DNA from: Bifidobacterium oedipodis
Lineage (GTDB): Bacteria; Actinomycetota; Actinomycetes; Actinomycetales; Bifidobacteriaceae
Direction of reading: 5' to 3'
Assembly: GCF_012932425.1 (NCBI RefSeq)
Contig: NZ_JAAIII010000001.1
Location: forward strand, 124,001-188,000
Length of the DNA: 64,000 bases
Made by a program: the position numbers and the translations under genes. Positions 47,457-55,679 of this stretch are shown here, in pieces (within the stretch, counting starts at the first letter, position 1; each line of letters starts with the position of its first letter). Below the pieces are notes generated by a model. It worked only from the letters and a program-made list of their open reading frames with translations. It did no database searches and was not told the DNA's origin.

Positions 47457-47933
47457 ATGAAAGTGGTGCTGCAGCGGGTTTCGCAGGCGAGTGTTGACGT
47501 GGTCAATGAGTTGGGTACATTGGATCCCACTTTTGAGGCACAACAGATCGGCCCGGGTTTTATGTTGCTGGTCGGTGTGGAGGATGAGGACGGCGACCCA
47601 CAGATTCAATGGCTGGCGCATAAGATTCTCAATCTGCGCGTGTTCGAGGATGAACAAGGCAAGATGAACCGGTCGATTCAGGATATCGGCGGTGAGATTC
47701 TCTCGATTTCGCAGTTCACGCTGTTTGCCGATGTGAAGAAGGGCAATCGTCCAAGTTTTGTACGTGCGGGCAAACCCGAACATGCGAATATTACGTGGAT
47801 CAAGTTCAACGAAGCGCTGCGCAGCGGGGGAGTGCCGGTTAGGGAAGGGCGTTTCGGCGCACATATGCGTGTCGGTCTGGTCAACGATGGACCGGTGACC
47901 ATTGTGATGGACACCAAGGAATACGGCATCTGA
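47457..47933 (+). CDS. dtd: D-aminoacyl-tRNA deacylase
   Basis: A 158-residue DTD-fold enzyme that removes D-amino acids (and Gly) wrongly attached to tRNA. The conserved SQFTLFADVKKGNRPSF (containing the active-site SQ) and the cis-Gly-Pro-like GLVNDGPVTIVMDT with FGAHM are present. A nine-residue stretch ELGTLDPTF near residue 18 lengthens the first loop. AAGGATATAAGGG precedes the ATG at 47457. It is monocistronic. Confidence 0.95.
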   Translation: MKVVLQRVSQASVDVVNELGTLDPTFEAQQIGPGFMLLVGVEDEDGDPQIQWLAHKILNLRVFEDEQGKMNRSIQDIGGEILSISQFTLFADVKKGNRPSFVRAGKPEHANITWIKFNEALRSGGVPVREGRFGAHMRVGLVNDGPVTIVMDTKEYGI

Positions 47934-48064
47934 CTGCAGCGGAATGCAACCGGGTAGAAGTCTGCGGAAGTTTTCTTGAAGACGATTTCCTATGCGGCCA
48001 GCTCCTAATGTAAACCACAGGAGGGTTAACGGTTCATTGGTGTTCCGGTTCGCAAGATGATATG

Positions 48065-48099
48065 AAAAACCGCGCAAGCCGATGAAACAGCTTGCGCGG
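48065..48099 (-). terminator. Terminator after sugar permease gene
   Basis: On the minus strand, a 10-bp perfect stem (48090-48099 with 48070-48079) with a 10-nt loop is followed by TTTTT (48065-48069), 119 nt beyond the permease stop. A further small hairpin GGGTATCC/GGATACCC lies at 48191-48209, nearer the gene. Confidence 0.88.
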
Positions 48100-48217
48100 G
48101 AAAGAGCGGGGAACCGGCTCCATGGGGGAGGCGGGCCGATTCCCCAAGTATGTGGTGCCGGTTGCCTCGCGGTTGAGCTACCGGCGTTGGGGGTATCCGA
48201 GGGATACCCATGGATTA

Positions 48218-49450
48218 TCAGGCTTCGACGGCCTTCTTGCCTTCCATCACCTTGTAGCCAAGGCCGATGACCAGCACGTAGACGCAGCCGATGGCCATTA
48301 CAAGGATGCCGCCGAACTGGCCGGCAACGTCAGCCGCCGCACCCATGATGGGCGGGAAGATTGCGCCGCCGATCAGGCCCATGAGCATCAGGCCGGAGAT
48401 TTCGTTCTGGCGCTCAGGGCGGTACATCAGGGCGTGGGAGAGGAACAGCGAGAACACGTTCGAATTGCCGAAGCCAACGAGGGCGACAGCCACCCAGAAC
48501 AGGGCCACCGGCGGGTTGGAAGTGGCAAGCGTGAAGATCGCGAAGCACACGGCGGAAGCAGTCATAATCACGCCGCACACGAGGATGCCGATGCGGTTGG
48601 AGATCTTCGAAAGTACGATGCCGCCGGTGAAGCAGCCGATCATACGGGCGATGAAGTAGACCATGGTGGCGTTGGTGGCCACGGTCAGGGCGATGTCGGT
48701 GTGCTCCATGAGGATGCGCGGTGCCTGAGCGTTAATGGCCACGTCCACGCCCACATGGGCCACGATGCCGAGGAAGCACAGGAAGACGATGCGATCGGAG
48801 AACAGCAGCTTGAAGCAGCTGGCGATGGAGGTGGTGCCGGCGTCGGGCGCGGGCTCCTCGATCTTGTCGAAGGCGAGCAGCACGTAACCGAGAATGCCGA
48901 CCACCAGGTAAATCACGAACAGGATCCACCACATGTTCATCTGATTGAATCCCCAAGCGGCGATAAACGGCGCGAACAGGGAGGCGAAGGCCTTGACAAA
49001 CTGGCCGGTGGTCAGGGTGGAGGCCAGCTGGTCGCCCTTGACGAACACGGTCAGCAGCGGGTTAAGCGACACCTGCATCAAGGTGTTGCCGATGCCGAGG
49101 AAGGCAAAGGAGATGACGATCAGCACAAGGCGTGCGGTGCCGGCGAAAATCACATAGGCGATAATCGGCAGGGCCATGGCCACAAGAGTGACGAGAATGG
49201 ACAGCAGCACGGTTTTGCGACGGCCGATTTTGTTCATCAGGATGCCGGTGGGCACTGCGAAGATCAGGAACCAGAAGAACACCATGGTGGTGAACAGGTT
49301 TGCAGTGCCGTCGGCCAAGGTGAACTCGGCCTTGACATAGTTAGTGGCGGTGCCGACCAGGTCGACGAAGCCCATGACGAAGAATGCGAACATCACAGGT
49401 GCGATTTTCGCAAATCCGGCGTTGCCGGTCTTAACGGTTTCGTTGCTCAT
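48218..49450 (-). CDS. FHS-type MFS sugar permease
   Basis: A 410-residue membrane protein with about 12 segments, related to the fucose/galactose/glucose (FHS) group of MFS sugar:H+ symporters. Visible are PVMFAFFVMGFVDLVG in helix 1, FFWFLIFAVPTGILMNKIGRRKTV in helices 2-3 with the loop 2/3 signature, NPLLTVF and the late NSNVFSLFLSHALMYRPERQNEISGLMLMGLIGGAIFPPI region. The neighbouring fructokinase and ROK regulator suggest fructose or a similar hexose as substrate; this is inference. AAGGGAAAC precedes the ATG at 49450. An imperfect 82-nt inverted repeat lies in the gap to the fructokinase gene. Confidence 0.85.
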   Translation of the reverse strand: MSNETVKTGNAGFAKIAPVMFAFFVMGFVDLVGTATNYVKAEFTLADGTANLFTTMVFFWFLIFAVPTGILMNKIGRRKTVLLSILVTLVAMALPIIAYVIFAGTARLVLIVISFAFLGIGNTLMQVSLNPLLTVFVKGDQLASTLTTGQFVKAFASLFAPFIAAWGFNQMNMWWILFVIYLVVGILGYVLLAFDKIEEPAPDAGTTSIASCFKLLFSDRIVFLCFLGIVAHVGVDVAINAQAPRILMEHTDIALTVATNATMVYFIARMIGCFTGGIVLSKISNRIGILVCGVIMTASAVCFAIFTLATSNPPVALFWVAVALVGFGNSNVFSLFLSHALMYRPERQNEISGLMLMGLIGGAIFPPIMGAAADVAGQFGGILVMAIGCVYVLVIGLGYKVMEGKKAVEA

Positions 49451-49539
49451 TTTATGTTTCCCTTTTTCTTAAATGCAATGAGGCAATGAACGTTGGTGTC
49501 GGTATTCAGTTATTGCTGTATTCAGTTATGTCGATTCGA

Positions 49540-49621
49540 TTTTGGATATGGCTCACGCCTGAAGTTGGGTGCGAGTAAGGTACCCGAACATCGTTGTCCA
49601 GGCGCGAGCCATAGGCCAAAA
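49540..49621. repeat. Long imperfect inverted repeat upstream of sugar permease
   Basis: Three nested stems pair: TTTTGG/CCAAAA, ATGGCTC/GAGCCAT (49548-49554 with 49606-49612) and CGCCTG/CAGGCG (49556-49561 with 49599-49604), around a 37-nt loop. It lies 88 nt after the fructokinase stop and 90 nt before the permease start. It may be a terminator of fructokinase or a regulatory site of the permease. Confidence 0.6.
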
Positions 49622-49708
49622 AGGAAAGGAATGGTAGCGGCTTGCCAAGAACGCTCTTGGGAAACCGATTGGTTGGTTGGTGGGTAGAGGGCTGGAAGCC
49701 CGGAGCTA

Positions 49709-50605
49709 CTACTTGCCTTCGGCGGCGAGGTAGTCGGTCATCTCAGCCGGGTACTGCGGCCAGGCACCGGCCTGGGTGCACACGAACGCGGCGGTGTTGA
49801 CGGCCTTGCGGTGGGCTTCGGCCAGCGTGTCACCAAGCAGCGTGCGTGCGGTGAAAGTGCCGGAGAAGGAGTCGCCTGCGCCCACGGTGTCAACCACTTC
49901 GACGTGCGGGGTGTCCAGCGTGGAGGATTCGCCCTTGCGCGAGATGATGGTGGAGTAGGCGCTGCCGGCGGTCAGGATCACATAGTCGAGATCGTACTGC
50001 TCGAGGAACCAGCGGGAGGCGTCTTCGCCCGAGGTGCCGCGGATATCGAACATGTCGCGCAGCAGCAGCAGCTCCTCGTCGTTGATCTTGAACACGGTGG
50101 AGGCCTTGAGCAGTTCCTCGATGAGTTCCTTGGAGTAGTGGTCGCCGCGCAGGTTGATGTCGAAGAACTTCATCGCACCCGGCTTGGTGTGCTTGAGCAG
50201 TTCGGTGATGGTGGCGTGCGTTTCGGGGGAGCGCAGGGCCAGCGTGCCGAAGCACACGGCGTCGGCCTTGGAGACCACGTCGATAAGCTGCTTGGTGTAC
50301 AGGATATGATCCCAGGCGACACCCTTGACAATGGTGTATTCCGGAATGCCGTTCTTCAGCGCGACTTCCACAGTGGAGGTCGGCCATGCGTTGCGCTGGA
50401 TGACGGTGTTGATGCCGGCTTCGTCGGCCTTGGCAATCAGTTCGTCGCCGAGCTCATCCTCGCCGACCGCGCTGATAGCCCAGCCTTCGGTGCCGTTCTT
50501 CATCGCATGGTAGGCGAAGTTGACCGGGGCGCCTCCGGCGCGCTTGCCTCCGGGCAGCATATCCCACAGCAGTTCGCCAAGGCTGAGAACGATGGGGGTG
50601 GTCAT
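49709..50605 (-). CDS. PfkB-family carbohydrate kinase, probable fructokinase
   Basis: A 298-residue ribokinase-fold kinase. The N-terminal GELLWDMLPGG and GAPVNFAYH and the C-terminal catalytic signature DTVGAGDSFSGTF are clear; the length and GELLWD... start are typical of fructokinases. It would phosphorylate fructose to fructose-6-phosphate, which enters the bifid shunt through F6PPK. GGAAAGGAACCACC precedes the ATG at 50605. It lies between a ROK repressor and a sugar permease on the same strand, giving a repressor-kinase-permease order. The codon bias suggests good expression. Confidence 0.88.
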   Translation of the reverse strand: MTTPIVLSLGELLWDMLPGGKRAGGAPVNFAYHAMKNGTEGWAISAVGEDELGDELIAKADEAGINTVIQRNAWPTSTVEVALKNGIPEYTIVKGVAWDHILYTKQLIDVVSKADAVCFGTLALRSPETHATITELLKHTKPGAMKFFDINLRGDHYSKELIEELLKASTVFKINDEELLLLRDMFDIRGTSGEDASRWFLEQYDLDYVILTAGSAYSTIISRKGESSTLDTPHVEVVDTVGAGDSFSGTFTARTLLGDTLAEAHRKAVNTAAFVCTQAGAWPQYPAEMTDYLAAEGK

Positions 50606-50671
50606 GGTGGTTCCTTTCCTTGTGGTTGTTATTTGCTGATTTCGCGTGGAAATCGTTGCCGACGAGACCGG

Positions 50672-51889
50672 TTAGGCCACGTCGAAGAATACCGAGGGGC
50701 ATTCCAAAAATTGGGTGACGGCTACGGCTGCGGCACCGCAGACGGTGGCATCCGTAGGCAGGGTGGACAGAGTGATGGAAGTCGTGTCGTTTAATTCGGG
50801 GATGGCGCGTTCGGCCACCGTTTTGCGCACTTCACGCAGGAAGTAGGGGCCGGCTTCGGCCACGATGTCACCGATGATGATGTGCTCGGGGTTGAAGCCG
50901 TTGAAGATGGTTACACAGCCGTAGCCCACATAGCGTGCGATTTGACGAACCATATCGCGCGCTGCGTCGTTGCCGGCATTCGCCTTGTCGAATAGCGCGC
51001 GCACTGCGTCGGTGTGGGTCATATCCGCCGCTTCGGGTACCACGGTGCCATTGCTGATCAGCATGTCGTGGATGGCCGGGGTGGAGCAGTAGCGTTCGAG
51101 GCATCCGTAGTTGCCGCAGTCGCAGGGGCGTCCATTGACATCGATGGAGATATGGCCGATTTCGGTGGCAGCGCCGATTGCACCGTTGATCAGACGTCCG
51201 TTGTCGATGACGCCAAGCCCGACGCCTTCGCCGACCAGATAGTAGGCGATGTTGTCGTCAGCGTGCACTGCCGGATCGAACAGGTAGTGGGCGAGTGCGC
51301 CGGCACGGGCATCCTGTTCGATGAAAACAGGCACGCGGAAGGCGTGGGAGAACTCGTTGATGAAGTTGATTTTGCGCCAGCCCTGCATGCTGGAAACCAC
51401 GGCGGTGCGGCCGACTTTGCGCAGGTAGGGGCCGGGAACAGCCATGCCGATGGCCACGATGCTCGGATCGTCATCGAGCAGGCCGGTGATGCGGTCGTGG
51501 ATGATGGCGATGGTGTCGTTGATGGTGTTGTCGTAGACGGTGGGCAGTGATTCGAGACTTAGCGTGTTGCCGCACAGATCGAATACGCCGATCTGCACGA
51601 GAGAGCGGGCGAATTTGATGCCGATGGTGTGGAAACGTGCGGTGTCGAGATTGAGACCGATGGAACGGCGGTTTTTCTCACCTTCAAAATCACCGGTTTC
51701 TTCGATTACTCCGGCTTCGATGAGTCGGGCGGTGATTTTGGTGATGGCTGCGGGGGTCAATCCCAAGGCCTTGGCGATTTGTGCCCTGGAGCTGACGCCG
51801 TTGTGGTAGAGGTGCTTGAGGATGCGCGAACGGTTGGATTCGGAGACGGAAGCTTGGGATGCTGGGGTGATGATGCCTGAGGCGTTCAT
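50672..51889 (-). CDS. ROK-family transcriptional repressor
   Basis: A 405-residue NagC/XylR-type regulator. An N-terminal winged helix (about 17-75: SRAQIAKALGLTPAAITKITARLI) precedes a ROK sugar-kinase-like domain with the zinc motif CDCGNYGCLERY. The kinase ATP site is partly altered (YYLVGEGVGLGV), as usual for repressors. AAAGGAGTTACG precedes the ATG at 51889. An overlapping dyad in its promoter (51951-51979) is a likely operator. It should respond to the sugar moved by the downstream permease or its phosphate. Confidence 0.9.
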   Translation of the reverse strand: MNASGIITPASQASVSESNRSRILKHLYHNGVSSRAQIAKALGLTPAAITKITARLIEAGVIEETGDFEGEKNRRSIGLNLDTARFHTIGIKFARSLVQIGVFDLCGNTLSLESLPTVYDNTINDTIAIIHDRITGLLDDDPSIVAIGMAVPGPYLRKVGRTAVVSSMQGWRKINFINEFSHAFRVPVFIEQDARAGALAHYLFDPAVHADDNIAYYLVGEGVGLGVIDNGRLINGAIGAATEIGHISIDVNGRPCDCGNYGCLERYCSTPAIHDMLISNGTVVPEAADMTHTDAVRALFDKANAGNDAARDMVRQIARYVGYGCVTIFNGFNPEHIIIGDIVAEAGPYFLREVRKTVAERAIPELNDTTSITLSTLPTDATVCGAAAVAVTQFLECPSVFFDVA

Positions 51890-51950
51890 ACGCGTAACTC
51901 CTTTGCTCTAGCTCCGTTGCGGTGTTGTCCGCTCGTCGTTGAATCTGAAC

Positions 51951-51979
51951 TTGATTAAGATATTAACGCAGTTAATCAA
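51951..51979. promoter_or_regulatory. Candidate ROK operator
   Basis: An outer inverted repeat TTGATTAA/TTAATCAA (51951-51958 with 51972-51979) overlaps an inner one ATTAAC-GCA-GTTAAT (51962-51976). It lies 62-90 nt upstream of the ROK repressor ATG. Paired AT-rich dyads are typical of NagC/XylR family sites, so autoregulation is likely. Confidence 0.6.
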
Positions 51980-52012
51980 TTTCCGCAATCAACATTGGTC
52001 GGCGTGTCGCGC

Positions 52013-52179
52013 GCCGATTTTCCTGCGGAAAATCACAAGCGCGCGACGCGAGGAGGAGAAGGCCCGGTGGGCCTTCGACGACGGAGCCATCCGTTGTCTG
52101 CCGATTTTCCTGCGGAAAATCACAAGCGCGCGACGCGAGGAGGAGAAGGCCCGGTGGGCCTTCGACGACGGAGCCATCC
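52013..52179. repeat. 87-bp tandem duplication with two hairpins per unit
   Basis: Two identical 80-nt copies (52013-52092 and 52100-52179) are separated by 7 nt. Each holds two perfect small hairpins: GATTTTCC-TGC-GGAAAATC and GAAGGCCC-GGT-GGGCCTTC, with a CGCGCGACGCG run between them. Translation in any frame gives low-complexity peptides without ribosome binding sites. It lies in the intergenic space between the divergent ROK repressor and ROK kinase genes. It looks like a REP/BIME-type intergenic repeat; whether it recurs elsewhere in the genome cannot be seen here. Confidence 0.85.
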
Positions 52180-52358
52180 TTATGACAAACCCAACCTCCC
52201 ACAAAACTCGCGTACCTTACTTCCAAAACAATCCAAATGTCCCCCACCCCTCGGTGTGTACCCCACCTGAATTTGTTAGGATAGTAGTCAATATTCGGTT
52301 GCACATAGCACAAACAACAGCCCGACCGAGTGTGTTCAATGATGAGCAAGGAGAACTT

Positions 52359-53273
52359 ATGTCGACAAACAATGCGAATGGCTTGAGAATAGGCGTCGAT
52401 GTCGGCGGCACCAAAATAGAGGCCGTGCTGGTGTCTCCTGATGGCAGAGTGCTGGGGCAGGCGAGGATCGCGGCCAGGCGCGGCAACCAGGCGGTGCTCG
52501 AAGACATTGAGTCCGTCGCTAGGCAGGCGGCGGGTGAGCGCTTTGCGGAAGTCGCGGCCATCGGCATCGGCACGCCGGGCCAGGTCAATGCCGACACGGG
52601 GCACGTGGGGGATATTGTGAATCTCGATGTAGTCAGTATGGATATGGGCCCTGAAATTGCCCAGCGCACCGGCGTTGATACGCATGTCGAGAATGATGTC
52701 AATGCGGCGGCGGTTGGGGCGGCCGCACTATTGGGCGGTGCCGAAGGATTGACCGGCACCATTGCACTGTTGAATTTTGGCACCGGATTGGCTGCGGGCA
52801 TTGTGCAGGACGGGGTGTTGCTGCACGGCTATAGTGGCGCAGCCGGTGAAATCGGGCATGTGCCGGTCGAGCCGCATCGTTTCAAGTGCCCGTGCGGACA
52901 ATACGGATGCTTGGAAACGGTGGCGTCCGGCGCTTCGGTGGCGCGCCTGTGGCCACACGCCGATCCGCCGATGCCGGATCTGATCCGACGGGCCATTCGC
53001 CGTGAAGCCGAAGCCGTGGATACCTTGGATATGGTGATGCGTGCTATCGGCGACGCCATTCAGATACTGGCTCAGTCGGTCGATCCACGTCTGATTATCT
53101 TGGGCGGCGGCATGGCGAAAACCGGCGAGCCGCTGCTGGAAGTAATCAACGCCGAACTGCATCGGCGAGAGGCGCAGTGTCATTTCCTGGAATCGTTGAA
53201 TCTGCCGGCGCGCCTGCGCTTGGCACCGGTGGAACAGCCGGTGGGTGCCATCGGCGCGGCGCTGGCGGCATAG
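52359..53273 (+). CDS. ROK-family sugar kinase
   Basis: A 304-residue ROK kinase, the size of glucokinases and N-acetylhexosamine kinases. The phosphate-1 motif GVDVGGTKIEAVLV, the sugar-binding ENDVNAAAVG, the phosphate-2 motif LNFGTGLAAGI, and ROK zinc site CPCGQYGCLETV are present, with catalytic Asp in NDVN. It would phosphorylate glucose or GlcNAc; the latter fits the nagB-nagA neighbours. AAGGAGAACTT supports ATG 52359; longer upstream frames run through the tandem repeat and are rejected. The gene reads towards a ROK repressor, with a hairpin between. Confidence 0.88.
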   Translation: MSTNNANGLRIGVDVGGTKIEAVLVSPDGRVLGQARIAARRGNQAVLEDIESVARQAAGERFAEVAAIGIGTPGQVNADTGHVGDIVNLDVVSMDMGPEIAQRTGVDTHVENDVNAAAVGAAALLGGAEGLTGTIALLNFGTGLAAGIVQDGVLLHGYSGAAGEIGHVPVEPHRFKCPCGQYGCLETVASGASVARLWPHADPPMPDLIRRAIRREAEAVDTLDMVMRAIGDAIQILAQSVDPRLIILGGGMAKTGEPLLEVINAELHRREAQCHFLESLNLPARLRLAPVEQPVGAIGAALAA

Positions 53274-53308
53274 CTCAGATATAGGCGAGGAAAAAGATCT
53301 ATATATAG

Positions 53309-53341
53309 GTGAGGCTCCAATCATGGTGATTGGAGCCTCAC
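53309..53341. terminator. Bidirectional hairpin between ROK kinase and ROK repressor
   Basis: A 15-bp perfect stem (53309-53323 with 53327-53341) with a TGG loop lies between the convergent genes. No clear T run follows on either strand. Confidence 0.75.
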
Positions 53342-53367
53342 TGCGTACTATTGGCGCGTGCTACTGG

Positions 53368-54495
53368 CTACTTGGTGGCCAAATAATGCAATATCACTGC
53401 AATGGCCTCGCCCTGTACGATGATGTCCGGTCCGCATTCGCACCGACGCACCACCGTGTGCTTATGGAATGACGAGACGGTGGCGGCATCGAGATACTGC
53501 TGCGTGGCCTCAAGGAACACGTCGTTCACTACCAGAGGCTGCCCAAACACACAGATATCCGCAAGATCGAGCAGGCCGGCGGGCATGGCCAGCGCCTGGC
53601 CCAAATGAAGCCCGGCCTCGCGCAGAATCTCTTGACGCTGGTTTTCGGAGGCATTCTCCATGCGTGTTTTGAGGATATTGCCTGATAGATACCGTTCAAG
53701 GCATCCTCGCTTGCCGCATGGGCATAGCGGGCCGTTGAGATCGATGGAGATGTGGCCGATTTCTCCGGCTGCGTGCATTTCGCCGATTACGGGCCTGTTG
53801 TTCACCAGAATCGCCGAACCGATGCCGACGTCCATGCGCACGAACAGCATATTGGGGCCACCCTGACCAAAGAAGCGCTCGGTGAGCACGGCACTGATCG
53901 CGTCATTGGTCACGGTGACATCGATGCCGAAATGGTCGCTGATGGGTGTGGCCAAATCGAGATCGCGCCAGCCTCGCATGGTTGAAGAGCGCACGACGCC
54001 GTTGTCGACCACGCCGGGGGAGGAGATGCCGATGCCGATTATTTCACCGTCAGACATGCCCAGCATTTTCTCAATCAGCTCGATGATGATCTGCGCGGAC
54101 ACGTCACCGTCGTCGTTCAGTGTGATTTCCGCGCGTTTCAAAGGTTGGCCGAGCAAATTGGTTACCGCGCCATTGAGAAGATGCTCTTGGGTCAAATCAA
54201 TGCTGATAATGCGCAGGCGGTCGGTATCGATGCTCAGCAGGGTGCCGCGCTTGCCCTTGCCGGCGCTAGGGGCCTGACCGGTTTCGCGCAGCAGGCCTTC
54301 CTCCAGCATTTGGCCGACCACATCGGAGACGGCAACGCGACTTAATCCGGTTTGCCTGCCAAGTTCGGCGCGTGAGAATTGGTTGGTGGGGAATAGTAGA
54401 TTGAAAATGATTTGCCGGTTGTTGCGCCGAACATCGGCGGGTGAGGCTTTGGCCGATCGCGCGGCAGGCTCTCCGGCGAAGGCTTGGTATGGCAT
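53368..54495 (-). CDS. ROK-family transcriptional repressor (NagC-like)
   Basis: A 375-residue regulator with an N-terminal winged helix (about 25-80: FSRAELGRQTGLSRVAVSDVVGQML) and a ROK domain including GEIGHISIDLNGPLCPCGKRGCLERY. GGGAGGAGC lies 10 nt before the ATG at 54495. It is divergent from nagB-nagA, so repression of those genes, relieved by GlcNAc-6-phosphate or a similar sugar, is the likely role. Its zinc motif CPCGKRGCLE is intact. The 350-nt gap to nagB holds the nagB promoter. Confidence 0.9.
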   Translation of the reverse strand: MPYQAFAGEPAARSAKASPADVRRNNRQIIFNLLFPTNQFSRAELGRQTGLSRVAVSDVVGQMLEEGLLRETGQAPSAGKGKRGTLLSIDTDRLRIISIDLTQEHLLNGAVTNLLGQPLKRAEITLNDDGDVSAQIIIELIEKMLGMSDGEIIGIGISSPGVVDNGVVRSSTMRGWRDLDLATPISDHFGIDVTVTNDAISAVLTERFFGQGGPNMLFVRMDVGIGSAILVNNRPVIGEMHAAGEIGHISIDLNGPLCPCGKRGCLERYLSGNILKTRMENASENQRQEILREAGLHLGQALAMPAGLLDLADICVFGQPLVVNDVFLEATQQYLDAATVSSFHKHTVVRRCECGPDIIVQGEAIAVILHYLATK

Positions 54496-54724
54496 GGCTG
54501 CTGCTCCTCCCGCGGGTCGTGCTGGTGAAGCCGAAGGACTTCAATGGTTGTGCTGGTTTTGCTGTGCGTCGCGTATACCATAGCAAATTCAACTGTGAAT
54601 CTGTTATGCAACTTCACGATTATTTCCAGTTTAACGTCTACAAGCCGCTAAAAACGCCGAAGCATGTGCAAGTCCAAAATGGTAAGTATCATTAACAAAT
54701 GCGAGTTATGCATGTCTGATATGT
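54496..54724. other. Divergent intergenic region, ROK repressor/nagB
   Basis: No gene is visible. A perfect dyad ATTCA-ACTG-TGAAT lies at 54587-54600 and could be an operator of the ROK repressor. The rest is AT-richer than the coding sequence, with TTAAC-like motifs around 54630 and 54690. Confidence 0.4.
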
Positions 54725-54753
54725 TTGACAGGCAGAACGCGGATCGATAACTC
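54725..54753 (+). promoter_or_regulatory. Candidate nagB-nagA promoter
   Basis: A perfect -35 TTGACA (54725-54730), 17-nt spacer and TAACTC (54748-54753). The leader to nagB is about 90 nt long. Confidence 0.5.
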
Positions 54754-54845
54754 AACACAGGGGTATGACAAGGAAGTCGTCGTGATCCTCACGCAGGGGC
54801 GCAAATCGTGGCCAACGGCATGGGGTATACAACAGGGAGGTAATG

Positions 54846-55658
54846 ATGCCGGAAATTATTATCGTGAAGAACGAAGCCGAAGCAGGCGCAATCTATGGCC
54901 GTTGTGTGGCCAATTTGATCAAGGCGAAGCCGGATGCCGTACTGGGTCTGGCGACGGGATCAAGCCCGTTGGCGGCCTACCGTGCGCTCGCGGAAATTGT
55001 CACGGCGGAATCGATTGATGTATCGCAGGTGCGAGGATTCGCGCTGGACGAATATATCGGATTGCCGCTTGAACACCCGGAATCGTATCATTCCACGATT
55101 CGACGCACGGTGATCGAACCATTGGGATTGGATCCGGCCAAGGTGCGTGTGCCAGGTGACGCGTTGGACGGAGCGCCTTTGGAAGATGGCGAGCGAATCG
55201 CTGCGGCTGGGCCGGCCTATGACCGGGCGATCGAAGACGCGGGCGGTATTGACGTGCAGATTCTGGGTATTGGCACGGATGGTCATGTGGGATTCAATGA
55301 ACCCGGCTCCTCGCTGGCATCGGGCACTAGGGTCAAAACTCTGGCGGAACAGACGCGTGTGGATAATGCTCGATTCTTCGACGGTGACATCGATAAGGTG
55401 CCGACGCATTGCATCACCCAGGGCATTGGCACGATTATGAAGGCTCGTCACTTGGTGTTGCTGGCGTTTGGTTCAGGCAAGGCCGAGGCGATTGAAGAGA
55501 CGGTGGAGGGTGGTGTGTCGGCGTATTGCCCGGCATCGGCACTGCAAATGCATCCCCATGCCACAATCATCGTGGATGAAGAGGCTGCAAGCCGTTTGCG
55601 CCACAAGGATTACTATCGTTATGCCTACACCCACAAGCCCGCCTGGCAGGGCATCTGA
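54846..55658 (+). CDS. nagB: Glucosamine-6-phosphate deaminase
   Basis: A 270-residue cytoplasmic isomerase/deaminase converting glucosamine-6-phosphate to fructose-6-phosphate and ammonia. Conserved LGLATGSSPL near the start, FALDEYIGLP with the catalytic Asp, and the GIGTDGHVGFNEPGSS segment are clear. Two adjacent ATG codons (54843, 54846) are possible; GGGAGG at 54835-54840 is better spaced for the second. nagA follows 21 nt after the stop. With a GlcNAc kinase this completes entry of GlcNAc into the bifid shunt at F6P. Confidence 0.96.
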   Translation: MPEIIIVKNEAEAGAIYGRCVANLIKAKPDAVLGLATGSSPLAAYRALAEIVTAESIDVSQVRGFALDEYIGLPLEHPESYHSTIRRTVIEPLGLDPAKVRVPGDALDGAPLEDGERIAAAGPAYDRAIEDAGGIDVQILGIGTDGHVGFNEPGSSLASGTRVKTLAEQTRVDNARFFDGDIDKVPTHCITQGIGTIMKARHLVLLAFGSGKAEAIEETVEGGVSAYCPASALQMHPHATIIVDEEAASRLRHKDYYRYAYTHKPAWQGI

Positions 55659-55679
55659 TTCGGGTCGTTGGGAAACATC

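Noticed and set aside
48092-49489. 465-codon plus-strand frame opposite the sugar permease
   Set aside because: His/Gly/Asp-rich shadow of membrane-protein codons; not a real protein.
52013-52179. CRISPR array
   Set aside because: Only two copies, 80 nt each with a 7-nt spacer, and no cas genes; the geometry is wrong.
51939-52358. N-terminal extension of the ROK kinase through the tandem repeat
   Set aside because: The frame is open, but the peptide is a duplicated low-complexity sequence and AAGGAG sits directly before ATG 52359.
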